Positions 25,400 to 34,412 of a stretch of 64,000 nt of DNA are shown one piece after another. This stretch comes from Saliphagus infecundisoli (GTDB lineage Archaea; Halobacteriota; Halobacteria; Halobacteriales; Natrialbaceae), in contig NZ_JAIWHV010000002.1 of the NCBI RefSeq assembly GCF_020177375.1, positions 1 through 64,000 on the forward strand, given 5' to 3'. The notes below the pieces were generated by a model. That model was given only the letters and a program-made list of their open reading frames with translations. It did no database searches and was not told the DNA's origin. The position numbers and the translations under genes were made by a program. Within the stretch, counting starts at the first letter, position 1; each line of letters opens with the position of its first letter.

Positions 25400-26002
25400 T
25401 CAGTCGTTGACGATCGCCGTCTCGAACTCCCCACCGACTCGGGCGACGCCGGCCGCACAGACCGCATGCTCGAACGCGAGGTCGTAGGCTTCGCGGGCGG
25501 CCGCCTTCGCACTCTCGGCGTCGAACTCGAAGGCCTGGGGGCGGTCGTGCTCGTAGGTCGCCACCAGCGTCGGTTCGGACACTGCTTCGACGAGGAGGGC
25601 GTCCCTGCGGACGATCCCGACGTAGGCCTCGTCGCCGTTTCCGGCACTGCCCCCGCCGATCGTCGCCGCGATCCGCGGCGTGTCGTAGTCGTCTTTCTCG
25701 TAGTCGAGTGCGAGCAGGCTCGCCGCGAGCGCGTCACGGGCGGGGTAGCCCCGTTCGAGTTTCTCGGCGATCGGATCGACGTGGGAGCCGTTGCCGAACG
25801 CGGTCGTCTCCCCGTTGGGAGTCTCGACGACCCGTAGGCAGTTGTAGCCGACGTAGGGGTTGTCGGTCTCGGGAGCCTCCGCCGTGGGGCCAACGGTCAG
25901 GGCCTCCCCCCGGTCGTCGATCCGGCGGTTCGGGAACGATCGCGAGGAGACGCGGTAGGCGCCGATCTCGGGACCAACCAGCAGGAAGCGTCCGATGTAC
26001 AT
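25400..26002 (-). CDS. purO: Archaeal IMP cyclohydrolase PurO
   Basis: The 200-residue protein is the archaeal-type IMP cyclohydrolase, which closes the purine ring in the last step of IMP synthesis (FAICAR to IMP). Conserved blocks visible are [37 protein letters not shown] and [12 protein letters not shown]. Length and ends match the family. The pathway neighbours are not here, as usual for scattered archaeal pur genes. No regulatory motif is obvious upstream. Confidence 0.9.
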   Translation of the reverse strand: MYIGRFLLVGPEIGAYRVSSRSFPNRRIDDRGEALTVGPTAEAPETDNPYVGYNCLRVVETPNGETTAFGNGSHVDPIAEKLERGYPARDALAASLLALDYEKDDYDTPRIAATIGGGSAGNGDEAYVGIVRRDALLVEAVSEPTLVATYEHDRPQAFEFDAESAKAAAREAYDLAFEHAVCAAGVARVGGEFETAIVND

Positions 26003-26101
26003 ATGCGTGGGTGCGCGAGAGCGGGGAAAAGGCGTGTCGGTTCCGGAGCGAGGCCATCATCCGGCCATAGATTTATGTCATATTGTGTGATTATCGACGG
26101 C

Positions 26102-26677
26102 ATGGTGACGGAGGTTGACTGCCTCGAGGCGTTGCAGGAGGCGGCCGAACGACTCGGCGAGTCGCCGACGAAAGCCGCTTACGAGGAATTAGAATTGACA
26201 CCGGCTTCGGCGACGATTATGAAAACGCTAGGCGGATGGAACGCGGCAAAGGAACGTGCTGGATTGGAAACCTTCGACCGAGGCGCGACCGGTGATCAGG
26301 CCATTCAAGCGAAACCGACCGAGGTTGAGCTCCCTTCCGGTGTCGAATGGGACGAACTCACAAGCCAACAGCGTTGGTACTACAAGAACCAGGAGGAACG
26401 GATCGAGCGCAAAGATCGCCGTCGAGCAGAGATACGCCGGTGGCTCTACCAATACAAAGACCAGAACTGCAAATGTACCCGATGCGATGAAGATAGGCCA
26501 CTCTGCTTGGATTTTCACCATCCAAACGAGAAAGAACGGAGCGTCGCGACGATGGTCGTGAACGGACATTCGAAAGAGAGCATCCGAGAAGAAATCGAAC
26601 GATGCGTAGTTCTCTGTGCGAACTGTCATCGTCTCAATCATCTCGACGCACCCGAAAACTCTGAAGCAAAACCGTAA
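26102..26677 (+). CDS. HNH endonuclease with homing-endonuclease-associated (HARE-type) N-domain
   Basis: The 191-residue protein has an N-terminal helical repeat (about 5-55: AAERLGESPTKAAYEEL, GGWNAAKERAGLE) of the kind found with homing nucleases. A C-terminal HNH zinc-supported domain follows: C125/C128, then DFHH (137-140), then C172/C175 with HRLNH. All HNH residues seem present. Its DNA is clearly lower in G+C than its neighbours and it stands directly before a tRNA-Gln gene, both signs of horizontal entry. A TTTATG box ~28 bp before the ATG supports a leaderless start. Confidence 0.85.
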   Translation: MVTEVDCLEALQEAAERLGESPTKAAYEELELTPASATIMKTLGGWNAAKERAGLETFDRGATGDQAIQAKPTEVELPSGVEWDELTSQQRWYYKNQEERIERKDRRRAEIRRWLYQYKDQNCKCTRCDEDRPLCLDFHHPNEKERSVATMVVNGHSKESIREEIERCVVLCANCHRLNHLDAPENSEAKP

Positions 26678-26724
26678 CCCGACAACCATAAGTAGGAATC
26701 TGCCCAACGATCGGATGCGGTTTC

Positions 26725-26797
26725 AGTCCCCTAGGGTAGTGGCCAATCCTGAAGCCTTCTGGGGGCTTCGACACAGGTTCGAATCCTGTGGGGACTA
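26725..26797 (+). tRNA. tRNA-Gln (anticodon CUG)
   Basis: Acceptor stems agtcccc/ggggact pair perfectly, the anticodon stem gaagcc/ggcttc encloses ttctggg (anticodon CTG), and the T arm reads acaggttcgaatcctgt. There is no intron and CCA is not encoded. The gene lies 47 bp downstream of the HNH nuclease gene and could have served as its integration site. Confidence 0.93.
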
Positions 26798-26922
26798 TTT
26801 CTCGCACTTCGCCTCGAACCCAACCCTTTCGCAGTCCATCGGTTTCCACCCGAAACAAAGGGGTTTGAACCGGCCGAAATCGACCAGAAGTCCTATCCTT
26901 TCCAGGGCCCAACTCGGTTTCG

Positions 26923-27633
26923 ATGAACAGGCGTACGTTTCTCGCGGTCGGCGGGGCCGCGGCGATGGGTGGCGTTGCGGGGTGTCTGGGTGGCAATGGG
27001 GGCGGCGACAACGGGACGCCAGCCAACGAGTTCGACTACGAGACCATAACGACCGATGGGACCGACGTGCCGTTGGCGCCGGTCACGGACGTCTACGAGT
27101 GGTACGAGAACGGGGAAGCGGAGTTCGCGGACGCGCGCGGCCGCGCCCAGTACGATGGAAAACGCATCGCGGGCGCGGTGTGGTCGCGTGCACCGGACGG
27201 CGTCGAGGACGACCCGGTCGAGGAGTGGGCTACGGACACGCGGATCGTCACCTACTGTGGCTGTCCCCACCACCTCTCCTCCCAGCGCGCCGCATCGCTG
27301 ATCGACGCGGGCTACGAACACGCCTACGCGATCGACGAGGGGCTGGGTGGCTGGGAGAAAAACGGCTACCCGCTCGAGGGAACGGACGTCGAGACCGAAC
27401 GTATGACCTACGAGATCCACGGGACGGCGAGCACGGAGTACGCCGGCGAGATGGTCACCATGAAGCAGGTCGGCGTCGATCGCCGCGAGGCGGCGCCGAT
27501 CGGCGACGACGGCTCCTACGCCCTCCAGCTCCACTACGCCGGCTCGACCGAGGACCGATTCCGGGTCGAGGCCCCGGAGTACACCGCCGAGGGCACGCTC
27601 GCGGAGCTGACCGACGGGGTCGTCACCGCCTGA
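26923..27633 (+). CDS. Tat-lipoprotein with rhodanese domain
   Basis: The 236-residue protein starts with a twin-arginine signal (NRRTFLAVGG) and a lipobox (GVAGC, Cys21), so it is exported and lipid-anchored outside the membrane. A rhodanese-like domain spans ~45-150 with the active-site loop YCGCPHHLS, followed by the typical AYAIDEGLGGWEKNGYP. The C-terminal ~85 residues form a beta-rich module. Sulfurtransferase or thiol-handling activity at the cell surface is likely. The gene overlaps its convergent neighbour by 11 bp. Confidence 0.87.
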   Translation: MNRRTFLAVGGAAAMGGVAGCLGGNGGGDNGTPANEFDYETITTDGTDVPLAPVTDVYEWYENGEAEFADARGRAQYDGKRIAGAVWSRAPDGVEDDPVEEWATDTRIVTYCGCPHHLSSQRAASLIDAGYEHAYAIDEGLGGWEKNGYPLEGTDVETERMTYEIHGTASTEYAGEMVTMKQVGVDRREAAPIGDDGSYALQLHYAGSTEDRFRVEAPEYTAEGTLAELTDGVVTA

Positions 27634-28999
27634 GCGACGGGTTCTCGCCGTAGGCCCCCTCCCGCTGGAGCGCCCGCCGGTCCCGGAGCACGTCCGGAGT
27701 CCGGCAGATCCCCGGCGCGCCGGTGGCCTGGGGCACCGTACAGTTATTACAGCTCTCACAGAGGACCCGCGCGTCGGGGTCGACGGCCTCGCCCGCTTTC
27801 GTCCCGTCCTTCCCCGTATCGCCATCGGCGAGCAACCGTGCCCCCAGTCGCGGCTCGGCGTAAAAGGGTCGGGCCATCCCGACGGCGTCACAGGCCGGAT
27901 CGCCCTCGGCGCCCAGCAGCCGATCGATTTCCCCGCGCCCGCGGATCCCGCCTTCCGCGAGAACGGGAATCGAAACTCGCTTGCGGACCCGTCGACAGAA
28001 CTCTCCGTTCCAGGCCGGCTCGAAGTCGTAGAGGACGGACTCCAGTCGGTTGCCCGCCGCGACGAGCCGGCGCCGCAGGGACCCTCCGAACGCCGCATCG
28101 TACCCCTCCCGAAGCGCCTCGGATTCCCACGCTCGCTCTGGATACTCGCCGCGGACGATGCTCATGTCCCAGACGACGGAGGTTCGGACGGGGACGACGG
28201 CGTCGTAGCCAATTCGCTCGAGCCGGCGGGCGATCTCGATTCCGTCCTGCAGGGAGAGCTTCCGGCGGACGGCCGGCGTCGCGGGCGTCTCCGCGGGCAC
28301 CTTCGTGACCAGCGGAATCCCTCCCGCTCGCTTTCGGATCTCGTCGTGGACGACCTCGAGAAAGCGAAGGCGTGCCTCGGGCGAGCCGCCGAACTCGTCG
28401 TCGCGGCGGTTGTAAAAGGGCGAGAGGAACTGCTGGACGATCCCCATGTTCGCGCCCGCGAGGTGGATCCCGTCGTAGCCCGCGTCGGCGGCGTACCCCG
28501 CCGCGCGGCCGAAATCGGCCGCGAGCTCGTACACCTCCCCCGTGTCGAGGACGTCGGGATCGTACTCGAGAACGCCCGCCCGATCCAGCGCCCGGAGCTG
28601 CCAGGGCGGGTCCGAGACCGCGAGCTGTTCCAGGTCGGGATGCTCGCGGCGAAAGTCGGCGTGCCAGGTCTCCATCGAGCGCAGCCCGCCGTGTTCGAGC
28701 TGGAGGAAGAGCCGCCCGCCCGCGTCGTGGATCGCCTCCGTGAGCCGCGAGAGCCGGGAGACGAACTCGGGGTCGTGGACCCGCGTCATCCCCGGCGCGG
28801 CACAGCCGCCCTCGCCCCGGACGATCGTCGCGCCCTGAAAGAGCAGGCCGACGCCCGACTCCGCGGCCGGCAGCAGCTCCTCGATCAACCGGTCTACGGC
28901 GTCGGGGCCGTTGCCGGCACACTCGAGCAGCGGCGCACGATAGAGCCGGTTGGGCACCTCACAGCCGCCGATTTCGAGGGAGTCCTCGAGCGTTGCCAT
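27623..28999 (-). CDS. Old yellow enzyme / NADH:flavin oxidoreductase family protein with C-terminal Cys motif
   Basis: The 458-residue protein has a FMN-binding TIM barrel: GGCEVPNRLYRAPLLE at the start, LFLQLEHGGLRS, DGIHLAGANMGIVQQFLSPFYNRR and the phosphate loop AEGGIRGRGEIDRLL near 360. The C-terminal tail has CESCNNC plus a further Cys in GICRTP, suggesting an Fe-S cluster like that of 2,4-dienoyl-CoA reductases. The NAD-domain of those enzymes is absent. The substrate is unknown. Confidence 0.85.
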   Translation of the reverse strand: MATLEDSLEIGGCEVPNRLYRAPLLECAGNGPDAVDRLIEELLPAAESGVGLLFQGATIVRGEGGCAAPGMTRVHDPEFVSRLSRLTEAIHDAGGRLFLQLEHGGLRSMETWHADFRREHPDLEQLAVSDPPWQLRALDRAGVLEYDPDVLDTGEVYELAADFGRAAGYAADAGYDGIHLAGANMGIVQQFLSPFYNRRDDEFGGSPEARLRFLEVVHDEIRKRAGGIPLVTKVPAETPATPAVRRKLSLQDGIEIARRLERIGYDAVVPVRTSVVWDMSIVRGEYPERAWESEALREGYDAAFGGSLRRRLVAAGNRLESVLYDFEPAWNGEFCRRVRKRVSIPVLAEGGIRGRGEIDRLLGAEGDPACDAVGMARPFYAEPRLGARLLADGDTGKDGTKAGEAVDPDARVLCESCNNCTVPQATGAPGICRTPDVLRDRRALQREGAYGENPSLRR

Positions 29000-29094
29000 G
29001 ACTCTCCTTCCGGCGACGGCTACAAGAGCGTGCCGTCCAGGAGACCACCACCGCCATCCGGAGCCCTTTCAGCCACCCCGCCGTTCAGACGACC

Positions 29095-29379
29095 ATGGCT
29101 CCGGTCACGCGGCTCGTTCTCGACGTACTGAAACCCCACGACCCCGGCGTCGTTCCCTTCACGGCCCGCCTCGGCGACGTAGAGGGGATCGACGCGGCGA
29201 CCGCGACGGTCGTCGAGGTAGACGAGCGCGTCAAGACCCTCAGGGTTACCCTCGCGGGCGAGGATCTCGACCTCGGGACGATCCGCGAGGAAGTCGAGGA
29301 CCTGAGCGCGTCGGTCCACTCGATCGATCAGGTCTCCTGTGGCTCGCGAACCGTCGAGGACCCCCTGCTGGGCGAGTGA
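29095..29379 (+). CDS. DUF211 family protein
   Basis: The 94-residue protein is a ferredoxin-like-fold DUF211 member: TRLVLDVLKPHDPGVVPFTARL, then TVVEVDERVKTLRVTL and a C-terminal SIDQVSCG. DUF211 proteins form oligomers and may bind calcium or other ions, but their function is unproven. The stop lies 2 nt from the next ATG, so it is co-transcribed with the VIT1-type transporter, which supports a link to metal handling. Confidence 0.87.
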   Translation: MAPVTRLVLDVLKPHDPGVVPFTARLGDVEGIDAATATVVEVDERVKTLRVTLAGEDLDLGTIREEVEDLSASVHSIDQVSCGSRTVEDPLLGE

Positions 29380-29381
29380 GG

Positions 29382-29963
29382 ATGTCGGACCGACTCGCGA
29401 GGGTTCGGCGCGTCATAGAGAAGGGCGAGGTCCGGTCGATCTCCCGGCGGTACTTCATCTCGAACGGGTTCGACGGCACGCTCACGAGCATCGGCGTCGT
29501 CGTCGGCGCCTACCTCTCGGGGATCGACCAGGGACTGACCGTGGTCGCTATCGGTCTCGGGGCGGCCGTCGGCCTCGGCACCTCGGGCGTCTGGAGCGTC
29601 TGGGAGATCGAACGCGCGGAGGGCCTCGCCGAGCGCGAGCGGATCGAACGCGCGATGCTGACCGAACTCGGAGACACACGCCTCCAGCGCGAACACCGAA
29701 CGGCCCGGGTCGTCCACGCCACCGCGAGCGCGGTCGGGCCAGTGCTCGCGGTCGTACTGACCCTCGTGCCGCTCGCACTCGAAGGTGTGCTTCTGACGAT
29801 GGGACAGGCCGTCCTGGCGTCGCTTCTCGTCGGGATCACGATCCTCGCTGGGTTCGGCGTCTACCTCGCCTCGATCTCCGGCCAGCAGGTGTACTGGGCG
29901 GCAATCCGGATGGCGCTGGCGGGGGTCGTCGTCGCCGCGATCAACGTCTTCCTGCCGGGGTGA
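29382..29963 (+). CDS. VIT1/CCC1-family Fe2+/Mn2+ transporter
   Basis: The 193-residue protein matches the VIT1 family: ISRRYFISNGFDGTLTSIGVVVGAY, a charged membrane-proximal helix with EREHRTARV-like sequence, and four to five predicted membrane helices. Members move iron or manganese out of the cytoplasm. It follows the DUF211 gene by 2 nt in what looks like a two-gene operon. No iron box was seen in the short upstream gap. Confidence 0.85.
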   Translation: MSDRLARVRRVIEKGEVRSISRRYFISNGFDGTLTSIGVVVGAYLSGIDQGLTVVAIGLGAAVGLGTSGVWSVWEIERAEGLAERERIERAMLTELGDTRLQREHRTARVVHATASAVGPVLAVVLTLVPLALEGVLLTMGQAVLASLLVGITILAGFGVYLASISGQQVYWAAIRMALAGVVVAAINVFLPG

Positions 29964-29968
29964 GACCG

Positions 29969-30463
29969 TCACTTCTCGACGACGAGCAACGCCACGCGCT
30001 CACGGACCAGGTCCTCGAAAACCGCGTCGGTTGCCGCCCGTTCGGCCGCCGTGATCTCGAAAAAGCGCTCGATGGTCGCCTCGTCGCCCCCCATCGCCTC
30101 CCGATCCCCGACGAACGCGTCGAGCCCCCGCAGGTCCGCGAGCGCCCCGACCTCGTCGCCGCCGTCGATCAGAACCACGGCGTCACACTCGCCCTCTCCC
30201 ACGCCCATCTCGAGGGCGCGGTCGATCTGCCTGCGTCCGGCGGCGTACAGCAGGATCTCGACCGCGCGGTCGCGGGCGATGGCCTCCTTGCGGGCGATCG
30301 CTCGGTCGGCGAGTTCGACCGCCCGCCGGAGGTGGGCCTCTCCGGCGACGTAGCGGGCGTCGAACGCCTGTATCGTCGCGCCGTGGGTGTCGCCGATCTC
30401 GCCGAGCCGGGCGACGAACCGATCGAGGTCGTCGATCGAGAGCCGACAGGGCAGTAGCTCCAT
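29969..30463 (-). CDS. cgi121: KEOPS subunit Cgi121
   Basis: The 164-residue protein resembles archaeal Cgi121: an N-terminal DDLDRFVARLGEIG segment, DARYVAGEAHLRRAVELADRAI, RAVEILLYAAGRRQIDRALEMGV and a C-terminal strand. KEOPS makes the t6A base of tRNAs with Kae1, Bud32 and Pcc1, and Cgi121 recruits tRNA. Its ATG overlaps the hel308 stop codon by one base, so both are translated from one message. Confidence 0.85.
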   Translation of the reverse strand: MELLPCRLSIDDLDRFVARLGEIGDTHGATIQAFDARYVAGEAHLRRAVELADRAIARKEAIARDRAVEILLYAAGRRQIDRALEMGVGEGECDAVVLIDGGDEVGALADLRGLDAFVGDREAMGGDEATIERFFEITAAERAATDAVFEDLVRERVALLVVEK

Positions 30464-32796
30464 CAGAAGTCACCGAGGTCCGCCTGGCTCTCAGGGAACT
30501 CCTCGTCGGCGCGGGCGTCGGAGTCGGGTGCCTCCCGCGCCGCGACGACCGGCTCGACGCCCTCCATCGAGGAGTCCTCCCGACCCGCGTTCTCGAGGAC
30601 GGTCTCGGCGGTTTTCGTCCCCTGGAGGGCCCCGAGAACGACGCCCTTGTCGGCGTTTCTGAGCGCCGCGGGGGTCTCGATCCCGGCGGCGTACAGCCGG
30701 CGGGCGCGCTTTCGCCCGACGCCCCGCACCGAGACGAGTTCGAGCAGTTCCTCGCTCACCCCGTGTTCGACTCGCGCGCGAGCCTCCCGGACGGCGATGG
30801 TCCACTCGCTTCCGATCTCGCTCGCGAGCGACTCCGCCGCGCCCAGGAGCCACTCCGCGGTGTCTACCTTCCCGCGGAGGTCGCCCGGGCCGATGCCGTA
30901 CCGATCGGTGAGTTCTCCCTCGTCGTCCTCCTTCGCCCAGTCCTCGAGGAGTCTGCCGGTCTTCAGGGCGGCGAGCCAGTCCTCGAAGCGGTCGTCCTCG
31001 AACTCGCTGGGGGCCTCCCCCAGGAGTTCGGCCTCGCGCTCGTAGTAGATCTCGCCGAACAGCTCATCTTCGCCCGACCGGAGGTAGAGCTCGTACATGT
31101 CCGGCGTTCGGGAGATGAGCTGGTAGAGCCCGAAGGCGGTCGGGCGCTCGTCGGCGTCCTCCAGGCCGTGGACGATCGTCGCGGCGCTCATCGGATCGAG
31201 GTAGAGCCGCGAGACGGTGTGGCCCAGGCTCGTGGCTCGCAACTCCTCGTCGCTGTCGAGTTCGGAGGCGGGGGTGAACGCCCCGCCAGCGTCGCTCTCG
31301 GCCTCGTCGTCCTCCCCGTTTCCGTCGCCCTCGGGTCCGCGCTCGACGAAGTCGTTCGACTCGAGGTACGCGAGGACGGTGTCGGTCACCGTCTCGAGGC
31401 GGCCCGGTTCGGCCGACTGGCTCGCATAGAGGGTCTCCTCCAGGAAGGCGAGCAGGCCCTCGCGGGTCCGGGCGAACCCGGACGCGATCGTCGCGAGCAC
31501 GTGGGTCCGCAGGGCGGGTTCGGCGGCGAGTTTCGACCTGACTGGCTCGGGATCGGCCCAGACGTAGCGGTCGAACAGCTCGTCGCGCTCGTCGTGGCCC
31601 TTCGCGAGCAGAACGGCCTCCCCATACGGATCGAGTCCCGGACGCCCGGCACGGCCCATCATCTGGTGGACCTCGAGGACGTCGAGAGGGGCCATCCCGC
31701 CCGCGGTGGGATCGTACCGGCGCCAGTCACGGACGATCACGCGCCGGGCGGGGGTGTTAACGCCCGCGGCGAGCGTCGGCGTCGCCGAGATGACCTTGAG
31801 CAGACGCTCGCGGAAGGCGTCCTCGACGGCGCTTCGCTGGGAACTCGACAGACCCGCGTGGTGGAAGGCCGCCCCGCGTTCGACGCAGTCGGCGAGATCC
31901 GCGCTGGTCTCCGTGTCGCTTCCCTCGCGGATTCCCTCGGCGAGCTCCTCTAACTCCGCGCGTTCCTCGCCGGTGAGTTCCCGGTCGGTGACCGCTCCCA
32001 GCCGGTCGGCGGCGGACTCGGCGTTGCGCCGCGAGTTGACGAAGACGAGCGAGGAACCGCCCTCGCTTACGATGTCGCCGACGAGCGCCGCCTCCTGGCT
32101 CTCGTTTCCGGAGACCGGCACCTCCCGACCGTCGCCGTCTGCGAACTCGATCGCCGACCCATAGTGGACCCCCGTCCGGAGGTCGATCGGCCGCCAGTCG
32201 GTCTCGACGAGTTCGGCGTCGAGCCAGTCGGCCATCTCGCCCGCGTTGCCAACCGTTGCAGAGAGCGCGACGACCTGGAGGGCCTCGTTCAGCCGGCGCA
32301 GTTTCGCGAGGGTCACCTCGAGGGTCGGCCCCCGACTCCCGTCGTTGATGAGGTGGACCTCGTCGCTGACGACGCAGGTCAGGTCCGTGAGCCAGGAGGC
32401 GCCGTTTCGCACGAGCGAATCGACCTTCTCGCTGGTCGCGACGATGACGTCTTTCTCTACGAGCCATTCACTAGTCGATTCGTAGTTGCCCGTCGCGACG
32501 CCCACATCGACGCCGAACGCACCGTAGGCCTCGAACTCCTCGCGTTTCTCGCTGGCGAGCGCCCGCAGCGGGACGATGTACAGTGCCGTCCCCCCGCGTT
32601 CGATCGCCGACAGCATTCCGAGGGCGGCGATCATCGTTTTCCCGCTCGCGGTCGGGACCGCGGCGACGACGTTCTCGCCATTTGTGATCCCGGCCTCGAC
32701 GGCCTCAGCCTGTGGGGGATACAGCTTCTCGATCCCCTCCCCTCGGAAGTGCTCGACCGCGCCGTCGGGCAGCCCCGACAGCTCCTCGACGTTCAT
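30463..32796 (-). CDS. hel308: DNA helicase Hel308 (HelQ-type)
   Basis: The 777-residue superfamily 2 helicase has an N-terminal Q-motif (LYPPQAEAV), Walker A PTASGKT (48-54), DEVH box (145-148), motif III LSATVGN, motif [10 protein letters not shown], and a C-terminal winged helix and ratchet domain ending with helix-hairpin-helix-like [16 protein letters not shown] near 705. It unwinds lagging-strand forks during replication restart. An acidic insertion near 480-500 is typical of halophiles. It shares an overlapping stop/start with cgi121. Confidence 0.93.
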   Translation of the reverse strand: MNVEELSGLPDGAVEHFRGEGIEKLYPPQAEAVEAGITNGENVVAAVPTASGKTMIAALGMLSAIERGGTALYIVPLRALASEKREEFEAYGAFGVDVGVATGNYESTSEWLVEKDVIVATSEKVDSLVRNGASWLTDLTCVVSDEVHLINDGSRGPTLEVTLAKLRRLNEALQVVALSATVGNAGEMADWLDAELVETDWRPIDLRTGVHYGSAIEFADGDGREVPVSGNESQEAALVGDIVSEGGSSLVFVNSRRNAESAADRLGAVTDRELTGEERAELEELAEGIREGSDTETSADLADCVERGAAFHHAGLSSSQRSAVEDAFRERLLKVISATPTLAAGVNTPARRVIVRDWRRYDPTAGGMAPLDVLEVHQMMGRAGRPGLDPYGEAVLLAKGHDERDELFDRYVWADPEPVRSKLAAEPALRTHVLATIASGFARTREGLLAFLEETLYASQSAEPGRLETVTDTVLAYLESNDFVERGPEGDGNGEDDEAESDAGGAFTPASELDSDEELRATSLGHTVSRLYLDPMSAATIVHGLEDADERPTAFGLYQLISRTPDMYELYLRSGEDELFGEIYYEREAELLGEAPSEFEDDRFEDWLAALKTGRLLEDWAKEDDEGELTDRYGIGPGDLRGKVDTAEWLLGAAESLASEIGSEWTIAVREARARVEHGVSEELLELVSVRGVGRKRARRLYAAGIETPAALRNADKGVVLGALQGTKTAETVLENAGREDSSMEGVEPVVAAREAPDSDARADEEFPESQADLGDF

Positions 32797-33004
32797 CGTC
32801 CGCGATAGGGCCGTGATCGGGTTTAAACTGTCGTCTGCGTCCGCATGACTGGCCGCGGTTTCCGGCCCTGGATCGGGTCCGAAACAGCGACCGACTTGCC
32901 CGCGGTTGCGTTACATACAGAGCATGGGGTCTATCGTTCAGCTATTCAGTTGAATTATTGCCTTATCGAACGAATTTTATGTCGATAACGAATAGGATTG
33001 TGGC

Positions 33005-33202
33005 ATGCCCAGCTCAGGTGGTCTGTCTCAACGGCGATTAGCGCTCCTTACTATTGCCTCGTTCGTAGGTGGTAGTGCCCAAATATGGGAAATTATCGCC
33101 GGTGAGGGTGGCAATTCAGAGGTCATCGCAACCGTGTGCTTCACGTTTGCTTTTGCCGCCAGTGCATGGCAATATTTCCAGAACTTTCGTCAACCGTCAT
33201 AG
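33005..33202 (+). CDS. Small two-helix membrane protein of the A+T-rich island
   Basis: This 65-residue frame has two hydrophobic segments (about 10-30 and 40-58) around a polar EGGNSE turn. It has low G+C and no close recognisable family. It is supported mainly by its amphipathic layout and an A+T-rich upstream region, so it could be spurious. It shows a loose likeness to the product of 33427-33618. Confidence 0.42.
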   Translation: MPSSGGLSQRRLALLTIASFVGGSAQIWEIIAGEGGNSEVIATVCFTFAFAASAWQYFQNFRQPS

Positions 33203-33310
33203 ACTGCGACCGCAAGATAGGCGTCCGTACTAAGCACAAGAACCTGTCCGGCCACTGTCAGAACTATTCGCTTAGTCCACATGATAGACGGTAACGGGGT
33301 CCAGTGAGCG

Positions 33311-33409
33311 TTAGTCGAGCGCGTCGAGGATCTCCCGGTCTTCCTCCATCAGCTTGCGGATACGCTTCCGGTACTCCTCGCGATCGTCGTCTTGGAGGTC
33401 CTGGCTCAT
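33311..33409 (-). CDS. 32-residue charged helical peptide
   Basis: The frame from the ATG at 33409 encodes a highly charged, helix-forming peptide (DDREEYRKRIRKLMEED). Composition fits a small halophilic protein. Short length makes it uncertain. It overlaps the 5' part of the weak membrane-protein frame on the other strand. Confidence 0.35.
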   Translation of the reverse strand: MSQDLQDDDREEYRKRIRKLMEEDREILDALD

Positions 33410-33426
33410 GGTTACTTGCTCTCCGT

Positions 33427-33618
33427 TTGTGCCCGACGTGTATTCAACAGAGCTGGACCGAACGCGTCGTCCTCGCCATCTTCGGCATCGGTGCGGCCGG
33501 CGCCACATTTCTCGGATTCGAGCAAGGCGGCGACGCGCGCGTAATCCTCTCCTATGTTGCCCTTGTGGCCGGCTGCTTGGGGATCGGGTTCCTCACGCTG
33601 TCCGCTCGAGAACGATGA
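33427..33618 (+). CDS. Small two-helix membrane protein or fragment
   Basis: From a TTG start the frame gives 63 residues: a CPTC pair, then two hydrophobic helices around an EQGGDAR turn. It may be the C-terminal remnant of a longer gene, since no ATG or GTG start is available at a sensible position. It is loosely similar in layout to the 33005-33202 protein. Confidence 0.33.
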   Translation: MCPTCIQQSWTERVVLAIFGIGAAGATFLGFEQGGDARVILSYVALVAGCLGIGFLTLSARER

Positions 33619-33893
33619 CGCTGCCCGTCCAAACCGTTTTGTGGATCCCTGACCGACGAGCTATTCTCCTAATCGTCTCCGATTCGACACTCCTAACGCG
33701 TATTGATCTGTTCTTCTCTGTCCCGCTTGAAATGGTATGTTCGCACGCTCAATGTGACGATCAAATCAGTCTTAATACGCCCAACTCAAGGGGGCTATTT
33801 TTCACGGCCAGGTAGGATGATCCTCGCGTTACGTACAGGGGACGCACATACCGGTACCAACCTCGGTCTGTCCGGTTCTTGTCAGCAAGCAGC

Positions 33894-34412
33894 TTATTCG
33901 TAGAAGGGCGAAGAGTGGCATCGATCAATCCATTTCGTTTCATAGGTCGTGTGGCTCACTACTCGGCCTATGAAGTCAGAAAGGCTGGTCACACCTTCCT
34001 CCTGACACCAGCCAAAACACTCTCGGTACAACTCAAGATTCAACTCCTCCAGATCAGAGCCATCTATTTCTTGAATTCGTAATGAATCCACCCCACTGAG
34101 GTATGCAACGAAGCCACGAGTATGACCGTCTAAGAGAGTCAGATTTCCACTGAGATAATAGACTGGGAGAGCGTCGTACGCGGGGTCATCAAAGTCAAAC
34201 CACTCCATCACGTCGCGCATTTTCCGTGCACTGATGTAGAGTTGGCTTGGATGGAGGTCTTCGCACGGGACAGTTGTCACCATTTTCCGTATACTGACCC
34301 AATCTATTTCTTCTGCTACTGAAAAAGTCCGGGCATGCCCGGGGCTGTATATTTGCGTGGACAGTCCGTTACTCTTCGGACAATCGAAGAGGAGGATATC
34401 GACTTTCTTCAC
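33894..34412 (-). CDS. ParB-like-fold protein (DGHTR motif)
   Basis: Up to 172 residues. The core reads HPSQLYISARKMRDVMEW, then LPVYYLSGNLTLLDGHTRGFVAYL, the DGHTR motif resembling the ParB/sulfiredoxin-like catalytic loop, then ECFGWCQEEGV and a C-terminal RVVSHTTYETKWIDRC. I recall similar proteins in Firmicutes, also near acetyltransferase genes. The start is uncertain: the ATG at 34412 overlaps the divergent GNAT gene, whereas the ATG at 34283 would cut a conserved-looking EEIDWVSIRKM segment. Low G+C points to transfer. Function unknown. Confidence 0.7.
   Translation of the reverse strand: MKKVDILLFDCPKSNGLSTQIYSPGHARTFSVAEEIDWVSIRKMVTTVPCEDLHPSQLYISARKMRDVMEWFDFDDPAYDALPVYYLSGNLTLLDGHTRGFVAYLSGVDSLRIQEIDGSDLEELNLELYRECFGWCQEEGVTSLSDFIGRVVSHTTYETKWIDRCHSSPFYE
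34329..34342. promoter_or_regulatory. 14-bp perfect palindrome over a start codon
   Basis: The sequence ccgggcatgcccgg is a perfect palindrome and contains the ATG (34335-34337) of the GNAT gene. It lies in the overlap of two divergent genes. It could be an operator or an RNA hairpin masking the start codon. Confidence 0.5.
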
